A DNA stretch of 64,000 nt from NCBI GenBank assembly GCA_964036045.1, contig OZ038389.1, positions 66,103,453-66,167,452 of the forward strand, read 5' to 3'. Position 1 is the first letter of the stretch. Each line of letters opens with the position of its first letter. The translations under genes and the position numbers were made by a program. Source of the stretch: Eutreptiella sp. 'Long Island Sound 2002' (taxonomy: Eukaryota; Euglenozoa; Euglenophyceae; Eutreptiales; Eutreptiaceae). Positions 1 to 11,764 of this stretch are shown in pieces. The notes under the pieces were generated by a model, which searched no databases, was not told the DNA's origin, and was given only the letters and a program-made list of their open reading frames with translations.

Positions 1-2135
1 ACAGGAAACCAGTGTGTAAAGCAACATCAATGTTGTGGCCGCGGGTGCTGTACTGTGTATTATTACAGGAGTATTGTAACAGTAACCCTGAGTGTCCCAG
101 AAACCGCCTTTAGGTGAGTAACCTCTGGACTCTAGTGAGCATAGATGACTTTACTGTATTGCTATAGCTTAGCCTTAGTCAGCCAGACAGAGAAACCCTT
201 AGGCCTGCAAGACAGCCTACTGCAGGGAGTCTGGTTATAGCACTGTGAGAGCATGACTGAGTAGCAGCCGGACTGAGTAGCAGCTTGTAGTGAATTTGAG
301 GTAGAGTGTATGTGTAAACATAGAGGTAAGTTTGCCGCACTCAGTGGCTTTGTAGCTGATTTCCTGTCTAGGAGAGTGACAGGGATGGGCTAGGGCAACA
401 GCAGGAAGGGACGTACTGACCTGGGGGACCTATAGGAGAAAACAACCCCTTTACCGAACATGTGCATGGAGTCGCGACCACTGAACCTCGGGGGGTATGA
501 CTCTGCACGTCATGTATTCCGCCAACGGTCTCCAGGCAACTCAGTAGAACCCACCTGCCCCTGGCCAACCTTCTGCAGATGATCAGCAGTAGTGACTTGT
601 AAGTTAATCTGCAGTGTACTGAAGAGGTACGGTCGTACTTGGTTTGTAAACTGAGGGTCTGTAAAGGCCATCCCCTGCACTTTAGTGCCAGACAGTCACC
701 AGTGGGGCGTCAATAGAGTCTGTTTTCATCCGGATGTAGGTTCCCGTTGAGAATGTCTTGGGAATTCCCGGAATTTGCTTTCATGGAACCTCTGTCTTCA
801 GCTGTCGTGTCTGAGGTTACCATCATCCGCCCTGCAGTGTTCAGTATGTGGGACCTTTGTGTGTCCAATTTTTCTTTTCGAGATACTGCCCAAGGTCTGG
901 ACTCCCTGATGGCTGTGCGACAGTGCGCTGCTAAAAGCAGTGCAGGGTGAGCATACAGAGAGTATCGTAAGCCAACGGTCAGTTGTGAGGTACGCGTGGA
1001 GCCGGCTTGCTGCTGGTGCCTCAGGGAGGCCGACGTGGACTGATTGGGCTGTCAAGCATCTCGAGGGTGTAGAGTAAGGGACCATTATTTTCTGTGAGAC
1101 CAGTTTGGCAGCGGTGGCAGTGTTTGTCAATGCGATCACCTTCCTCGGTGTTTCAGAAGTCATTGCCTGTGTTAGCCCCGCTTTTGAAGTGTTTTGACAA
1201 GTGCGTACCCCCCCCTGGGGTATATACTTGACAGATGTTTCTCATATGCGGGCAGTGCATAACCCTATGTCGGTAGAAGTCGGTGGACTTGACAGCAAAG
1301 TTCTCGTGCCCGATGCTTCTGACTATGCCCCCCGCCATCCGTCTGTTCTCAGGTCCGCCGAGTGTACCCAGCCCTCCTGGGAGCAATCCTGCACTAACCG
1401 TGGCGCCCAGACTAGCTCCAAAGTGTCCGGAGCTGGCGGACCGCGGATCGCCAAACAAAAGTGTCAGCTGACGTTCTCAGAATTGGTTCTGTATCGGAAT
1501 TGGTTTGTAGGCCCTGCAGTGTCCCCCTCTTTGCGCAAGCACGGCCTTGCCTCAGCACAGGGCCCCTCGTCTGACTGTCAATTTCCTGCGCAGGTCTTTG
1601 TGGTCAAGAATGCATGACAACATGTTTGTGAGGCAGATGTAGTGGGACTGAGGGGCCAGGTCATGCCTGTGAAGAGTTGTTGCTGCTCAGCACAGCATTA
1701 CAATTGCAGACTGTTTCGGTTTGATTTTTCCTGATCCTCTGACATACAACATTGTAGTCATGTCACTGTCCGCACGCGGTGTTGTGCTGCGTAAGCTGCG
1801 TCCAGTCAACGTCAGCTGGCATCTTGGAACTGAGCACTATTCAGCGGGCCAGTATGACTAAACTGGAAGCGGATCCAGTACTACAGTTTCCTCAGAGCAG
1901 ATGGGTTATCAGTGCATGTCCTATGACTCAACTGACTCGAAGTTCACCACTGCGGTAAGAGCCCCGGCGACACCCCCCCCGTGTGCCACCAGTGTCCAGA
2001 CCCCCGACCTGGCTGGAGGGTGTCTGTACGCCCACAGCCCATGAGGGCGCCCCAGGGCGAGGCGATGACACTGGGTTTCCCCCCGGGGGTGGAGGCTGGC
2101 CTGGGCTGTGGCACCACGGCGTACAACTGGCAGAA
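1..2135. other. no gene recognised
   Basis: I see no convincing gene here. Open frames exist on both strands but none has a domain, consistent codon use or a believable exon structure. A few GTGAGT/GTAAGT-like words occur, for example near 113, but they connect nothing recognisable. Confidence 0.5.
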
Positions 2136-2398
2136 CTGACGTCTGTTGTCTGTTGCCTGACGTCTGCCTGTTGTCTGACGTCTGTTGTCTGTTGCCTGAC
2201 GTCTGCCTGTTGTCTGACGGCTGTTGTCTGTTGTCTGTTGCCTGACGTCTGCCTGTTGTCTGACGTCTGTTGTCTGTTGCCTGACGTCTGCCTGTTGTCT
2301 GACATCTGTTGTCTGTTGCCTGTTGCCTGACGTCTGCCTGTTGCCTGACGTCTGCCTGTTGCCTGACGTCTGTTGTCTGTTGCCTGGTGCCTGACGTC
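2136..2398. repeat. CTGACGTCTG minisatellite
   Basis: A tandem array built from two alternating short blocks, CTGACGTCTGTTGTCTGTTGC and CTGACGTCTGCCTGTTGT without the final base shown in some copies, giving a compound unit of about 39 bp. About six to seven compound units are present, with losses and single-base changes towards the 3' end. Because the unit length is a multiple of three, long open frames run through it on both strands; these are by-products of the repeat. Confidence 0.9.
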
Positions 2399-2467
2399 AG
2401 TTTATTTTCAGTGCAGACCTAGAAGGACAAGATGCAGCCCCAGTGAACACATGAAAAATGGTACAGG

Positions 2468-2962
2468 TTGCACATGTGTTCTCGCTTCACAAAAAAAAAA
2501 CATGTTTCGCAGGGTATTGGAGCAAGTTGGTTTCCGAGCCGCCAGCTGGTGGTACCAGACTTCTTTGCAGGTAGCGTGTTCTGCAACTGGGCAGCGGTTG
2601 GGAATACAACCTACAAAAGAATTGGTGTACAGGCCCATGTTTCCAACTTCGTCCGCGGAAGGATGGTTGATGCCACTCGCAGACAGGGCTCAGACATGGC
2701 CCTCTACTCAGGATTCACCACTGGCGCATCCAAAAGTAACACAGTTTGCTCTCTGTATGCTCCCATCACATGGCAGGTTGACTGCAAGTGGCGGCCCGTC
2801 TCGGCCTCATCCTTTGACAAGATGTGCGCTGATATGAAGGCAGAGCGTGATGATATGTCAGTCCTCGGTCAGCTGTCTGTACAGTCTGTTATGTCTGGTC
2901 AGGGTAGTCTGTCGAATTCTGTGGTGTCGCGCCCCTGTAGACATCTATTCTTTTTCAACTAG
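2468..2962 (+). other. unassigned open frame, possible exon
   Basis: A 165-codon open frame with no ATG near its start and no family I recognise. It ends just before the Harbinger-like transposase relic and could be an upstream exon of it or chance. Nothing in it (no zinc finger, no catalytic motif) supports a function. Confidence 0.2.
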
Positions 2963-3180
2963 AATTATTAGTACGCTATTGTTTTCTCGTTTCTGCTCAG
3001 CGCAATTATCTAAGTCTACATGGATCTGTCTGCTAAGCGGTGCCTCCCCGCAATGCTGCCACTCTCTCAGCAATGCCGCTCATGGATGCCACTGGGTACA
3101 GAATTAGATTTCTACTGCTCTTGGTAGCAAATTGCATTTTCAGATTGGAGGAGTTCGTAATTAGAATCTCTTTCCTATGA

Positions 3181-3880
3181 TTGGGGTACGGCCAGATTGC
3201 CTTTGCAAGGACATTGGGAATTGGTCGGCACTACTGTATCCAAGTACTATGTGAGGTGCGACAACGGGCTCACCTGTGGGATACGTTCACGGATGCTTTT
3301 GAACGCCGATGGGAATTCCACCAACATAGTCATCCAATTCACCGCCATGTGTCTGCTATCGTCTATAGCACGCATATGGCTATTCAGTCACCTTCGCACC
3401 CGGTAGACCAGGAGCTGTTCTGGTTCGACAAACCCACCTACCGCGGGCATGCGCTCACGTCGAATGCAATGATCAACTGGGGGCGCGAGATCATTGCCTG
3501 CTCGTGGTGGTATCCGCGCCGTGGTACGGATGCGGCGATGACGGCGCACATGGATGCATCCAATCCCTAGAACTTTAATGGTCCTCGGCCTGACTTCCGC
3601 CTTGGTGGCTGTCACTACAGCACCGCGGACAACATGTTCTGCCGTGTGGCCGGGGGGGATGGCCGATTGACCTGGTTCATGCTGCATTACAACCAGACGA
3701 TCAATGAAGGCCGTCATCTAGTGGAGAATGTTTTCAGCAATGTTAAGAAGTGGCGATTTTTCGAACGGCCGAGATGAGGCTTCCGGGCGCCCATATGACC
3801 ACGACTTCCTTGCCGGCTTGTTCATTTTCAGCTATAACCTACATAACATGAAGCAGAGGTACACTGGACGTCTATAACAA
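3181..3880 (+). pseudogene. DDE transposase relic, Harbinger-like 3' end
   Basis: One frame runs from 3181 to a TGA at 3775, broken by a single TAG at 3568. Near its end, around 3706-3765, it reads GRHLVENVFSNVKKW. This resembles the last conserved block of DDE_Tnp_4/PIF-Harbinger transposases, where R..VENVFG.LK carries the third catalytic acidic residue. After a one-base shift at about 3770 the coding sense continues as FLAGLFIFSYNLHN, matching the family's terminal ...LHN block, and ends with TAA at about 3880. The first two catalytic aspartates are not evident, so only the 3' half is recognised. One stop plus one frameshift mark it as dead. No terminal inverted repeats were found. Another DDE family remains possible. 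Confidence 0.45.
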
Positions 3881-3971
3881 TAATAGTTCCAGCTGCAATG
3901 ATGTCATTGTCTTTTATTATGCTTGTGAGTCCTGTGTTTTGGGGCGCAGGAAGTCCTTCGTCCGGAAGGAG

Positions 3972-4208
3972 GTAGCAATCTTTTTCTTTTTCAAAACTGA
4001 GAATTGGTGTGCAGCAAAGCTGGTTGTCAACCTAAACGAAAACCAAACGATAGGCACGCAGGAACAGTATGAAATACCACCAAAATCTGTAAGCATGTAG
4101 CAATCGTTTTCTTTTCCAAACCGAGAATTGGTGTACGGCAAAGCGGGTTGTCGACCTAAACACAAACGTCACAATAGGCACCCAAGAAGAGTATGAAATA
4201 CCACCGAA
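3972..4208. repeat. 125-bp direct repeat, two copies
   Basis: Two diverged copies start at 3972 and 4097, both with GTAGCAATC, then GAGAATTGGTGT, GTTGTC.ACCTAAAC, ATAGGCAC and AGTATGAAATACCACC. The copies are about 80 percent alike by eye. They lie between the transposase relic and the next minisatellite. Confidence 0.8.
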
Positions 4209-4268
4209 CCCCGAATGAACGCAAAATGGTTGTTTACATAGTGCGAACAAGCAGATAGTTTGGATCGT

Positions 4269-4476
4269 GCCGTATCCTGTCGTATCCTGCCGTATCCTGC
4301 CGTATCCTGGTTTTCTTCCTGTATGCTGCCGGATGCTGCCGTATCTTGCCGTATCCTGCCGTATCATGCCGTATTCTGCCTTATTGTGGCCTATCCGGCC
4401 GTATCCTGCCGTATCTTGCCGTATCCTGACGTATCCTGCCGTATCCTGCCGTATCCTGCCGTATCCTGCCGTATCG
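4269..4476. repeat. GTATCCTGCC 10-bp minisatellite
   Basis: About twenty copies of GTATCCTGCC with point variants (GTATCATGCC, GTATTCTGCC, GTATCTTGCC). The purest block is at 4436-4476. Open frames across it on both strands are repeat by-products. Confidence 0.9.
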
Positions 4477-7400
4477 AATACGGGTATCAGGGAAGCCCTA
4501 TTGGCCGACCAAAGAAGGAGGGATTTGCCATCGTGGCAGCGTTGGAGAAGTTGGAAGGCAACTTGGGGTATGGGGAGGTGTTTCCAATCACGAGACATTG
4601 GGTGCCTGGCAAACAAAGAGCATCAAATCTCCTCAAGGACCGACAGCCAGACAAGCAGGATTGCATGAGTACCTGAGTTTTGTCGACCTCAGGATACATT
4701 ACAAACCAGGGGAAGAGCAAGTGGTGGCCAACCCGGTATCACGACGCGACCCAGAGTGATTGGAGTACACTTAGCCCGCGGAGCAGGGGCTATATGATGT
4801 ATCTATTCATGGCAATGCCACGAGCACCAGTGCAGCGGAAGAAATCAACATTGCGGAACGGGGAAGAGGACGGCAGTGCATCCATAGGGCGGCCGTGCGG
4901 AACAAAATGCCCGCATTCGACGCCCCGCGATGGCCACAGTGCAGCACAGTCACTCAGAAGAAATGCAACTGTCAACAGATATCATCTGCCCTACGGCGAC
5001 AATTTGCAGGAACATGGGTGACATGACAGAGTAAGGGTAAACTCTCGCGCGCGTGCTCCACTATGGAATTTTGTCTGAAGAATATCGAAACATGGAGCGA
5101 TTCCAACTAAACACCCAAGCTTCATACGGGTATTATTGTGCCCCTGATTGGTGTGATATCTCCACAATCCACCACCAGCCCACCTCCTGGTGAGGCATTT
5201 TCCTCTGCTGTTTCGGGCAAAAGTGGCAGCCACGTCCGTAACAACATCTGGGATGATAGCCCGAACGTACAGCTACTTAACCTTCCAGCGGGAATCGAGT
5301 TCCCTTACTATCACATAATCCAGATCGCTGCAGAAAAATTCTTCCAAACAATCAGCTGTCAACTACTTGAGCCCCGCAAACTCAAAGCACTGTTGAAAGA
5401 TCTACACTTGCTTCCTCGTGCCCCTTCACCGCCTCAAAGATTTGTGGGCCATGGCACAGACACGAAGCAACAAATTTCGCAACAGCCGCGTTCACCAGTC
5501 CTTCTCTATCAAAAACGGCAGCGACCAGGCCTTGCCCCTGTGATTTTTGCTCTGTGCATCCCCTCAATCCCCGGGGTGTTTTAGCCCCTGTGATTGGTGC
5601 GACAGTGAAGCCGAAGACAACAAGTTTGCCACGTTGCATGGCCCTCAAAGCAAGCAAGAATCCCAAGTTCGCGAAGCTTTGGGTCTCAGCGACAGCGCCG
5701 CCACTTGCCTGAAGCTGCAACCCAACAATGCAGCTGTTCCAATTCCTTGGGCCCGACGACCTCTGCTGCCAAACAAGACCGCCGCGCACTGTGCATGGTG
5801 GGGCTTCCTCGTGATTCTGCTGTGTTGGTGTTCCTTCGTCCCACGCCTAGTTTCTCGCCTCTTCAAAACGCTCTGCCGGCCGTCTCGCCACCAACCATTT
5901 CGCCTGAAAAGCCGACTGAAACGCCGCTACCCGCAACAGCACTAACTGCAAGCCTTCTAACGCCGCATTTCTGCGCGACGACTATACTGCCACAAGGCTT
6001 CGTTAGCGTCAGGCCGTGCGCTCCGAATCCCAAGGGTTGCTGGCAGTGTTGCCAACAGTGTGTGCTCAGCAGCTCCCGATACGGATTGCGACACTCTTGC
6101 GTGCATGACCACCTTCCACTCATCAGAAGTCGCCGCCGACAGCACTGCCACGGTCAGCCTCACGTATGGCCTGAGCCCGGTTGTCATCGAGGTCGCCGAT
6201 GAACTTTGGAGGGACTGCCGATGCCCTTGGAGTTACTTCAATTTTGAACGCAACACCAACTGTCTTCGGCGATGCAAGCAACGACTGAGACCTGTCCAGA
6301 GCCCCTCCTCAGGCTCTCAGTGCTATCTGCAGTAAGCATCCTGTTGACTGCCATTAAGTTTACTATTACGTTAACATTATGATTCGGAATCTTGCGTCTG
6401 AAAAGTGAGTCATGTGCCAGTGTGCCCAGTGGGAACCACTTGCACTCAGTTGACGCTGATTTGTCGAGTACACCTGCGCCCTTGCCTCAGTTTTTTGATA
6501 CGTGCCTCATGCATCTCAGTCTGCGACAGCTTTGCTACCTCGATATGCATCCGTTGGGCAGAGCCTTTACGCCTTGAGTGCTCCTCAGCACAGTTCCACA
6601 ACTGTTGCTTGCACACTCAACATTTCCTAGGCACAGTTTCACCACTGTTGCTTTTTGCGTTGACCCTGGCTGCTAAGACTATATGCCATGTTGTCTTTTC
6701 CCTTAGGGGGGAAACAGCAAATGGTGTAAAGGTTTTGTAGAATCCGGCAGGCTTAACTAGTATTCGTACATCCCCACATCAACCAACGCCACTCGTGCAA
6801 GTAGTACCAATGAACCAACACACATACATCGTTTTCAAATGCCTCACACACTACACATCCATCGCTCACCGTCTCACCCACTGACACACACATTCATACA
6901 CACCTCACACACACACACACACCAACGCCTCTCCACCTGACTCTCCCACCTAAAACTACCAGAGAACCTTCTCGAAACAAGCATCACCAAAGTCAATTTG
7001 TGCCACGTCCATAGTATGATTTTTCTTTTCATTCCCAGCCAACCTATTCAACCGATTTTCCAATTTTTGCAATCGAGTCTATGAATCGCGGACTTTCATT
7101 CAGCAAAGTCCAGTGAGTCTTTGCCTCCGCATTTTTCAGGTCCCCTCCCCCACCCTGATTTTATATACACACCCCTTATTCCCTGCAGAGATAGCCACTC
7201 TTCAAAGGGCTAGGATTTTTCCAAAACAGTGACACGCACTATGTGCCTCTCCTTTTTGAACCCCTGGTACAACTCAGGCCTCTCTCAAACAAGCGAGTGT
7301 CCTCCCTGTTTCACCAAGTGTTATCACTCACGGGCCCACCCGCTTTACCGCACCTCAGGGCCAGCGGCACCCACCAGTACCTCAGGGCCAGCTACACAAA

Positions 7401-7600
7401 ACTACCATCGACCACCCTACTTGCCCCCTTCCCACACAAACCCTCCCTTGTTCCTCACACACTATAACCAGCCCATGCAGCCCAGGTAGCACACATAGTA
7501 TTCGCTGAGGCCGAGGTGCCATGTGTAGAGTACTCGATGTATCTTGTACAGTGCGGTCCGGTTTGGACCCTAAAGTGAACAATTATCGCAAAAAAAGGAT
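4477..7600. other. no gene recognised; CA microsatellite
   Basis: There is no supported gene. A short (CA)n microsatellite lies at about 6898-6925 in a C/A-rich stretch (6800-7000). Open frames at 5138-5584, 5547-6335 and 6392-6740 lack domains and overlap one another in several frames. Confidence 0.5.
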
Positions 7601-7604
7601 CATG

Positions 7605-8620
7605 GGTGGCATCGTATCAGGACGACCCCAGTTATGGAGAAATGTGGAAGAAATTAAAAGAAGGAAACCCTGATCCTGGAGTCCGACAGGGCAGAGGAAA
7701 GTTGGTAAAAGATGGCAAATGGCTGGTGCCCAGAGCAATCCTACATGAGGTGGTGGAACACTTACACGACTTCTTCCACGTGGGCACCGAAGGAGTGGAG
7801 AAAATGTTGGAAACTCTCAAGGCACAAATACAGTCACCAAAGCTCGTGGACATTCAACCGGACGATCTTGAAGAATTGCATGCATTGCGAGGCGAACAAG
7901 CTCTGTAATGCACGTGTGGAAGGACACCTCTAATATATGCCAACACCGCCGCAGCCATGGCAGTCATTGTCCATGGACCGGTTCTACTTCAGTAGAACAC
8001 GGGATCCGGATGGCGAAGGAGAAGTGGACACACTGTACGTCGTCACCGACCTGCATAGCAACTACTAAATCCCCATGATGGTGGATTCAGTCGGGTTTGA
8101 AGCGGAAAGAGCATTCTAGCTCTTCATCAAGAACGTGGGTAATCGATTTGGAGTGCCGGCGGACATTTGCTGTGACCGTGGGCCACATTATATTGGTGAC
8201 TGATGGAGGGGATATTGCGAAATGCAAGGCGTCACAGTGGCGTACGCACAGGGTGGAAGACGTCACATGATTGGCGACGTGGAGAGCATGGGCTAAGAGT
8301 TGAGGAAAGCAGTAAACATGGCGCAGCAGTTCAAACCAGAAACGGAGTGGACCAACCTCGTTACTCGGTGTGCCCATGCACTCCCTGCAGTGCCAGGGCC
8401 CACAGCTTGGAGCTCCTTGAACTCTACATGGGAAGAAAGCCACCGGTGCTAGGAGCTTGCATCATTGCTTTACAACCACTGTGCCGCTCTGCGTTTCTTT
8501 CAAACTGAAATATCTCTACAACCAGAAATTGATGAACCCAGCACAGATTCAAGAAGTAAGCAGGCGATGGGGCGGCAGTTCAGGATAAGGACCACAATAA
8601 CAAGGAAATACTACAACATA
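7605..8620 (+). pseudogene. Ty3/gypsy-type integrase relic
   Basis: Decayed pol fragment. The first open block (7605-7908) reads GKWLVPRAILHEVVEHLHDF followed by HVGTEGVEKML, which matches the His-rich start of the zinc-binding N-terminal domain of Ty3/gypsy integrases. After a frameshift near 7890 the frame gives CEANKLCNAR (the Cys pair). It then gives the core: SMDRFY (first Asp), DTLYVVTDLHSNY, VGNRFGVPADICCDRGPHYI (second Asp, in the usual G.P....DRG setting) and GGRRHMIGDVES, where the third acidic residue is expected. This frame is interrupted by TAA, TAG, TGA, TAA and TAG codons, so it cannot be functional. No protease, reverse transcriptase or matching LTRs were found beside it. The fold assignment is fairly secure; the clade is inferred. 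Confidence 0.75.
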
Positions 8621-8699
8621 CGGGGCCTGCGGTACAACAGTAATGGGTTTACATCCCTAGTGACCCCTTTTGCACACCATGGTGCCATGTCCTATGTTC

Positions 8700-9304
8700 A
8701 ACCGGTGTTCAACTGACTTCACCTGGGCCCTTGAACCACCCCTGAACAGCGGTTGAACACCCCCACCGCGCGTAGTGCAATTTTACCGAAAATTAAACTT
8801 TTGACGTATCACCATGCCATTCCAAACCATCCATGACGATGTACCATGCTTTTAACAACATACTAATGACCAATGCACTATTCCATGCCATACCCCTCAC
8901 ATTGCCACTCCCTTTCTATCATGTCCAAGAGTAGCGTCAACGCCGCCTTGGTGTTCAACCATGCGGTTGAACACCCCACTTGACATGGTCTTGCACTTGT
9001 GCTTTTGCTTGCATGTCATGTGTATATTTATGCTGCGTATGGGGGTCCCTACCCCTCACGCTAGGGTCAGGATTTCAGGTTTTCAGTGGCCAATAGGCTA
9101 GAATGACCCAGGGCAGGGCCGGAACTAATCTCCACTGAATTTTGTGGCCCAAAAATGCCCGTTTTTAACCCTGAAAACCCTGTTTTCTGTGCGTGTGTGA
9201 GCGACGACTGTCACCGTCGCCTGTGTTTCTGCGAAATTTTGAGAATTCATATCTCGATTTTTTAAGAGTTTAATGGTTTCAGTTGTAGAAATATGCGGAT
9301 CTTG
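8700..9304. other. no gene; short GGTTGAACAC repeats
   Basis: Non-coding by appearance. The words GGTTGAACAC and TTCAACCG recur between 8697 and 8980. This stretch ends at the insertion point of the LTR element. Confidence 0.5.
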
Positions 9305-10065
9305 TGTAGCAGGGCCAGACCCTCTGGCCCTTATGGTTGGCTGATTGACCTTCGGCGGATCCCTTTTGACTGCTGGGGTTGGTCTTCGGTGGATCCCTTT
9401 TGGTTACGGTGATGTGTTCTTGGCCGATCCTGGGTTGACTCGGCCGGTTTGACTGCCTTTCTTGACGTTATCACACCTCCTGGGTTGAAGTCGGCCGGTT
9501 TGCCGTTGTCACACCTCCTGGGTTGAATTCGTCTTGTATCAGTACCAACCTTGCCGCTGTCACTCCCTGTGATCCTGCCTGTTGCTTTCATCTCCGTCTC
9601 CAAAGATTTGCTCCAAAGTAAAAAATAATAATAAAATTTACCTCCGAACTACCAAACTTGCCCCTGCAATCAACGAAGCCCTGCACGTCGCCGAACACGA
9701 TAAATACTGCAACTCAAGCATTGATTCTCGTGTTCCCAAGTTCTTGGCAGTCCTCTGGATCTTCGAAGGCCTTGCCGGCCACGAAAAATCTTACGACCCT
9801 TGCAGGGTCCTCCACAGGAGCTCACATGATAACACCTGCGAGCACAGCAATATACAAAGCTGGAGAACTTTATAATTAAAAAAATGGCAACCCAAAATTC
9901 GTAAAAATAAAGCCTCTTTATAAACTGTGCTGAGCTGTCATAATGCGCAGCGCGACTTGTTGCGCTCTGTCGCCTGCGAAGGCGACGCACCTTTATCTGC
10001 TTTCTATGACAGAAAAAAAACTACCAAACGACAGCCGGGAGGAGTGTCCATACGGACCGGCTTCA
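9305..10065 (-). repeat. 3' LTR (761 bp)
   Basis: Begins TGTAGCAGGGCC and ends GGACCGGCTTCA on the plus strand. It carries a TATAAA on the minus strand at 9922-9917. A minus-strand open frame of about 86 codons (ATG near 9591, ending 9331) is basic and Arg/Thr/Gln-rich; it is present in both LTRs and has no known domain. Confidence 0.85.
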
Positions 10066-10075
10066 CCCCCCTTCC
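10066..10075 (-). promoter_or_regulatory. polypurine tract of the LTR element
   Basis: On the minus strand GGAAGGGGGG sits directly before the TGAAGCCGG start of the 3' LTR. Position and base composition match a plus-strand priming tract of reverse transcription. Confidence 0.65.
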
Positions 10076-10317
10076 AGGAATGAACTCACAGTTCATCCGA
10101 CCCAACTTCCTCTGACTGACAAGCAACAAATAAACACAAAAAGATATAAGCGACCGATCGACGACGCAAACAAACAACAAACAGGCTGGCGTGGTCCATA
10201 CAACGGACCCGACACCGAAACAGTCAGAGCGGTGGATGTACAGTGACAGAAAGGTTGCTCTTGCACAAGGTGGCCCAATTTTAATATAAAATTAAACCAA
10301 AAACATACATAGCCGAC

Positions 10318-10884
10318 TCATGGCAGAAATGTCGGCTTCCAAGATCGCTGTCGAAACGACAATCGGTTCATGCCCTGCAGCACTTCCATTGCGAAGGGAA
10401 ACTCGTCGTCGCTGTCTTCCTCATCGTCAGTATAGGACGTGTGACCCCGCCACGCTGCCGATATTGGCTCACTTGCGGGAGCCTGCGTTCTGGTGTTGAT
10501 CCCTCCGGCATAATGAGGGTAGCTGGACACGGCACGTCGATCTGCGTGGATCTTGGCTTCTCGGGATCCATTTGACGTGTCGCTGTCCTCGGAGTTCGTG
10601 GTCGTGGAATTCTCCGGCGTCGGTTCTTCGAGTCCCAATGGAGAGTCCTCCAGGAAAAACTCTGAACCCTCGGCTGAATTTGTCCACTCGCGGTACGACG
10701 AACTGCACGATACCTGGGACGCGGGTATGGAACGGTCTTCGGCTTCAAAATACTCTGCAGCTTCTTCCGACTCCATCCACGCCCGATATGACGATGTCCA
10801 CGATCTCTGTGACTCATCGTGAGTTGTCGGTGACACCGGTGTCCGATTTTCATCGTCGGAGCGCGGGGAGTCCTGATCGCTCAT
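10318..10884 (-). CDS. acidic Ser-rich protein of the LTR element
   Basis: An intact 188-codon frame from ATG (10884) to TGA, the only sizeable frame on the element's sense strand. The product is strongly acidic and rich in Ser, Glu and Asp. Two imperfect internal repeats stand out: TSSYRAWMESEEAAEYFEAE at about residues 31-50 and SSSYREWTNSAEGSEFFLED at about residues 60-80. Each is an SYR.W..S.E..E.F box followed by acids. A third acidic cluster, YTDDEEDSDDEFPFAMEVLQ, lies near the C-terminus. There is no zinc knuckle, protease, reverse transcriptase or integrase motif, so it is not a recognisable Gag or Pol. It could be a divergent Gag-like or packaging factor, or a captured host gene; function unknown. 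The frame looks intact (no internal stop over 188 codons), and the tight PPT and LTR borders argue it is part of the element. Confidence 0.7.
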   Translation of the reverse strand: MSDQDSPRSDDENRTPVSPTTHDESQRSWTSSYRAWMESEEAAEYFEAEDRSIPASQVSCSSSYREWTNSAEGSEFFLEDSPLGLEEPTPENSTTTNSEDSDTSNGSREAKIHADRRAVSSYPHYAGGINTRTQAPASEPISAAWRGHTSYTDDEEDSDDEFPFAMEVLQGMNRLSFRQRSWKPTFLP

Positions 10885-10999
10885 CAAATCTCTCCGCTCG
10901 TCGCTCGGCGACCTACTCCTTCAACGCTGACGCTCCAGCTTCGCTCATAGGCTCCTGCTGAACACCCTGCAAGGTGGGCAGAGCCAAATAAGATTATTC

Positions 11000-11760
11000 T
11001 GTAGCAGGGCCAGACCCTCTGGCCCTTATGGTTGGCTGATTGACCTTCGGCGGATCCCTTTTGACTGCTGGGGTTGGTCTTCGGTGGATCCCTTTTGGTT
11101 ACGGTGATGTGTTCTTGGCCGATCCTGGGTTGACTCGGCCGGTTTGACTGCCTTTCTTGACGTTATCACACCTCCTGGGTTGAAGTCGGCCGCTTTGCCG
11201 TTGTCACACCTCCTGGGTTGAATTCGTCTTGTATCAGTACCAACCTTGCCGCTGTCACTCCCTATGATCCTGCCTGTTGCTTTCATCTCCGTCTCCAAAG
11301 ATTTGCTCCACAGTAAAAAATAATAATAAAATTTACCTCCGAACTACCAAACTTGCCCCTGCAATCAACGAAGCCCTGCACGTCGCCGAACACGATAAAT
11401 ACTGCAACTCAAGCATTGATTCTCGTGTTCCCACGTTCTTGGCAGTCCTCTGGATCTTCGAAGGCCTTGCCGGCCACGAATAATCTTACGACCCTTGCGG
11501 GGTCCTCCACAGGAGCTCACATGATAACACCTGCGAGCACAGCAATATACAAAGCTGGAGAACTTTATAATTAAAAAAATGGCAACCCAAAATTCGCAAA
11601 AATAAAGCCTCTTTATAAACTGTGCTGAGCTGTCATAATGCGCAGCGCGACTTGTTGCGCTCTGTCGCCTGCGAAGGCGACGCACCTTTATCTGCTTTCT
11701 ATGACAGAAAAAAAACTACCAAAGGACAGCCGGGAGGAGTGTCCATACGGACCGGCTTCA
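11000..11760 (-). repeat. 5' LTR (761 bp)
   Basis: The partner of 9305-10065 at a constant offset of 1695. Differences seen include G/C near 11192, G/A near 11264, A/C near 11310, A/C near 11434, A/T near 11481 and A/G near 11499. Exactly equal lengths and about 99 percent identity support a single retrotransposition. Confidence 0.85.
11612..11617 (-). promoter_or_regulatory. putative TATA box in the 5' LTR
   Basis: The minus strand reads CAGTTTATAAAGAGGC. The TATAAA lies about 143 nt inside the LTR (the same site is at 9917-9922 in the other LTR). It is placed where a U3 promoter would be expected, but this rests on sequence alone. Confidence 0.4.
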
Positions 11761-11764
11761 CTTG

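Larger units (their letters stand above)
9305..11760 (-). mobile_element. small non-autonomous LTR retrotransposon
   Basis: Two 761-bp direct repeats (9305-10065 and 11000-11760) enclose a 934-bp interior. Each repeat begins TG and ends CA. The element is flanked by CTTG on both sides (9301-9304 and 11761-11764), a 4-bp target duplication. Read on the minus strand, a purine tract GGAAGGGGGG (10075-10066) abuts the downstream LTR, as a polypurine tract should, which sets the orientation. The 5' LTR is therefore 11760-11000 and the 3' LTR 10065-9305. By eye the LTRs differ at about eight positions with no length change, so the insertion is recent. The interior has no integrase or reverse transcriptase, only one acidic 188-aa frame. 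A canonical primer binding site is not obvious; TGGCTCTGCCCACC starts 13 nt inside the 5' LTR boundary. It presumably depends on another element's enzymes. Confidence 0.85.
9301..11764. repeat. CTTG target site duplication of the LTR element
   Basis: CTTG occurs at 9301-9304 immediately before the TG of one LTR and at 11761-11764 immediately after the CA of the other. Bases further out differ, so the duplication is 4 bp. Four or five bases is usual for LTR retrotransposon integrases. Confidence 0.75.

Noticed and set aside
2136-2398. Possible CRISPR array
   Set aside because: The units are contiguous tandem repeats without unique spacers, and the window is eukaryotic.
10553-10961. Plus-strand frames across the LTR element interior
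   Set aside because: They are frames opposite to the acidic gene. The polypurine tract places the sense strand on the minus strand, where the acidic frame runs intact from ATG to stop.
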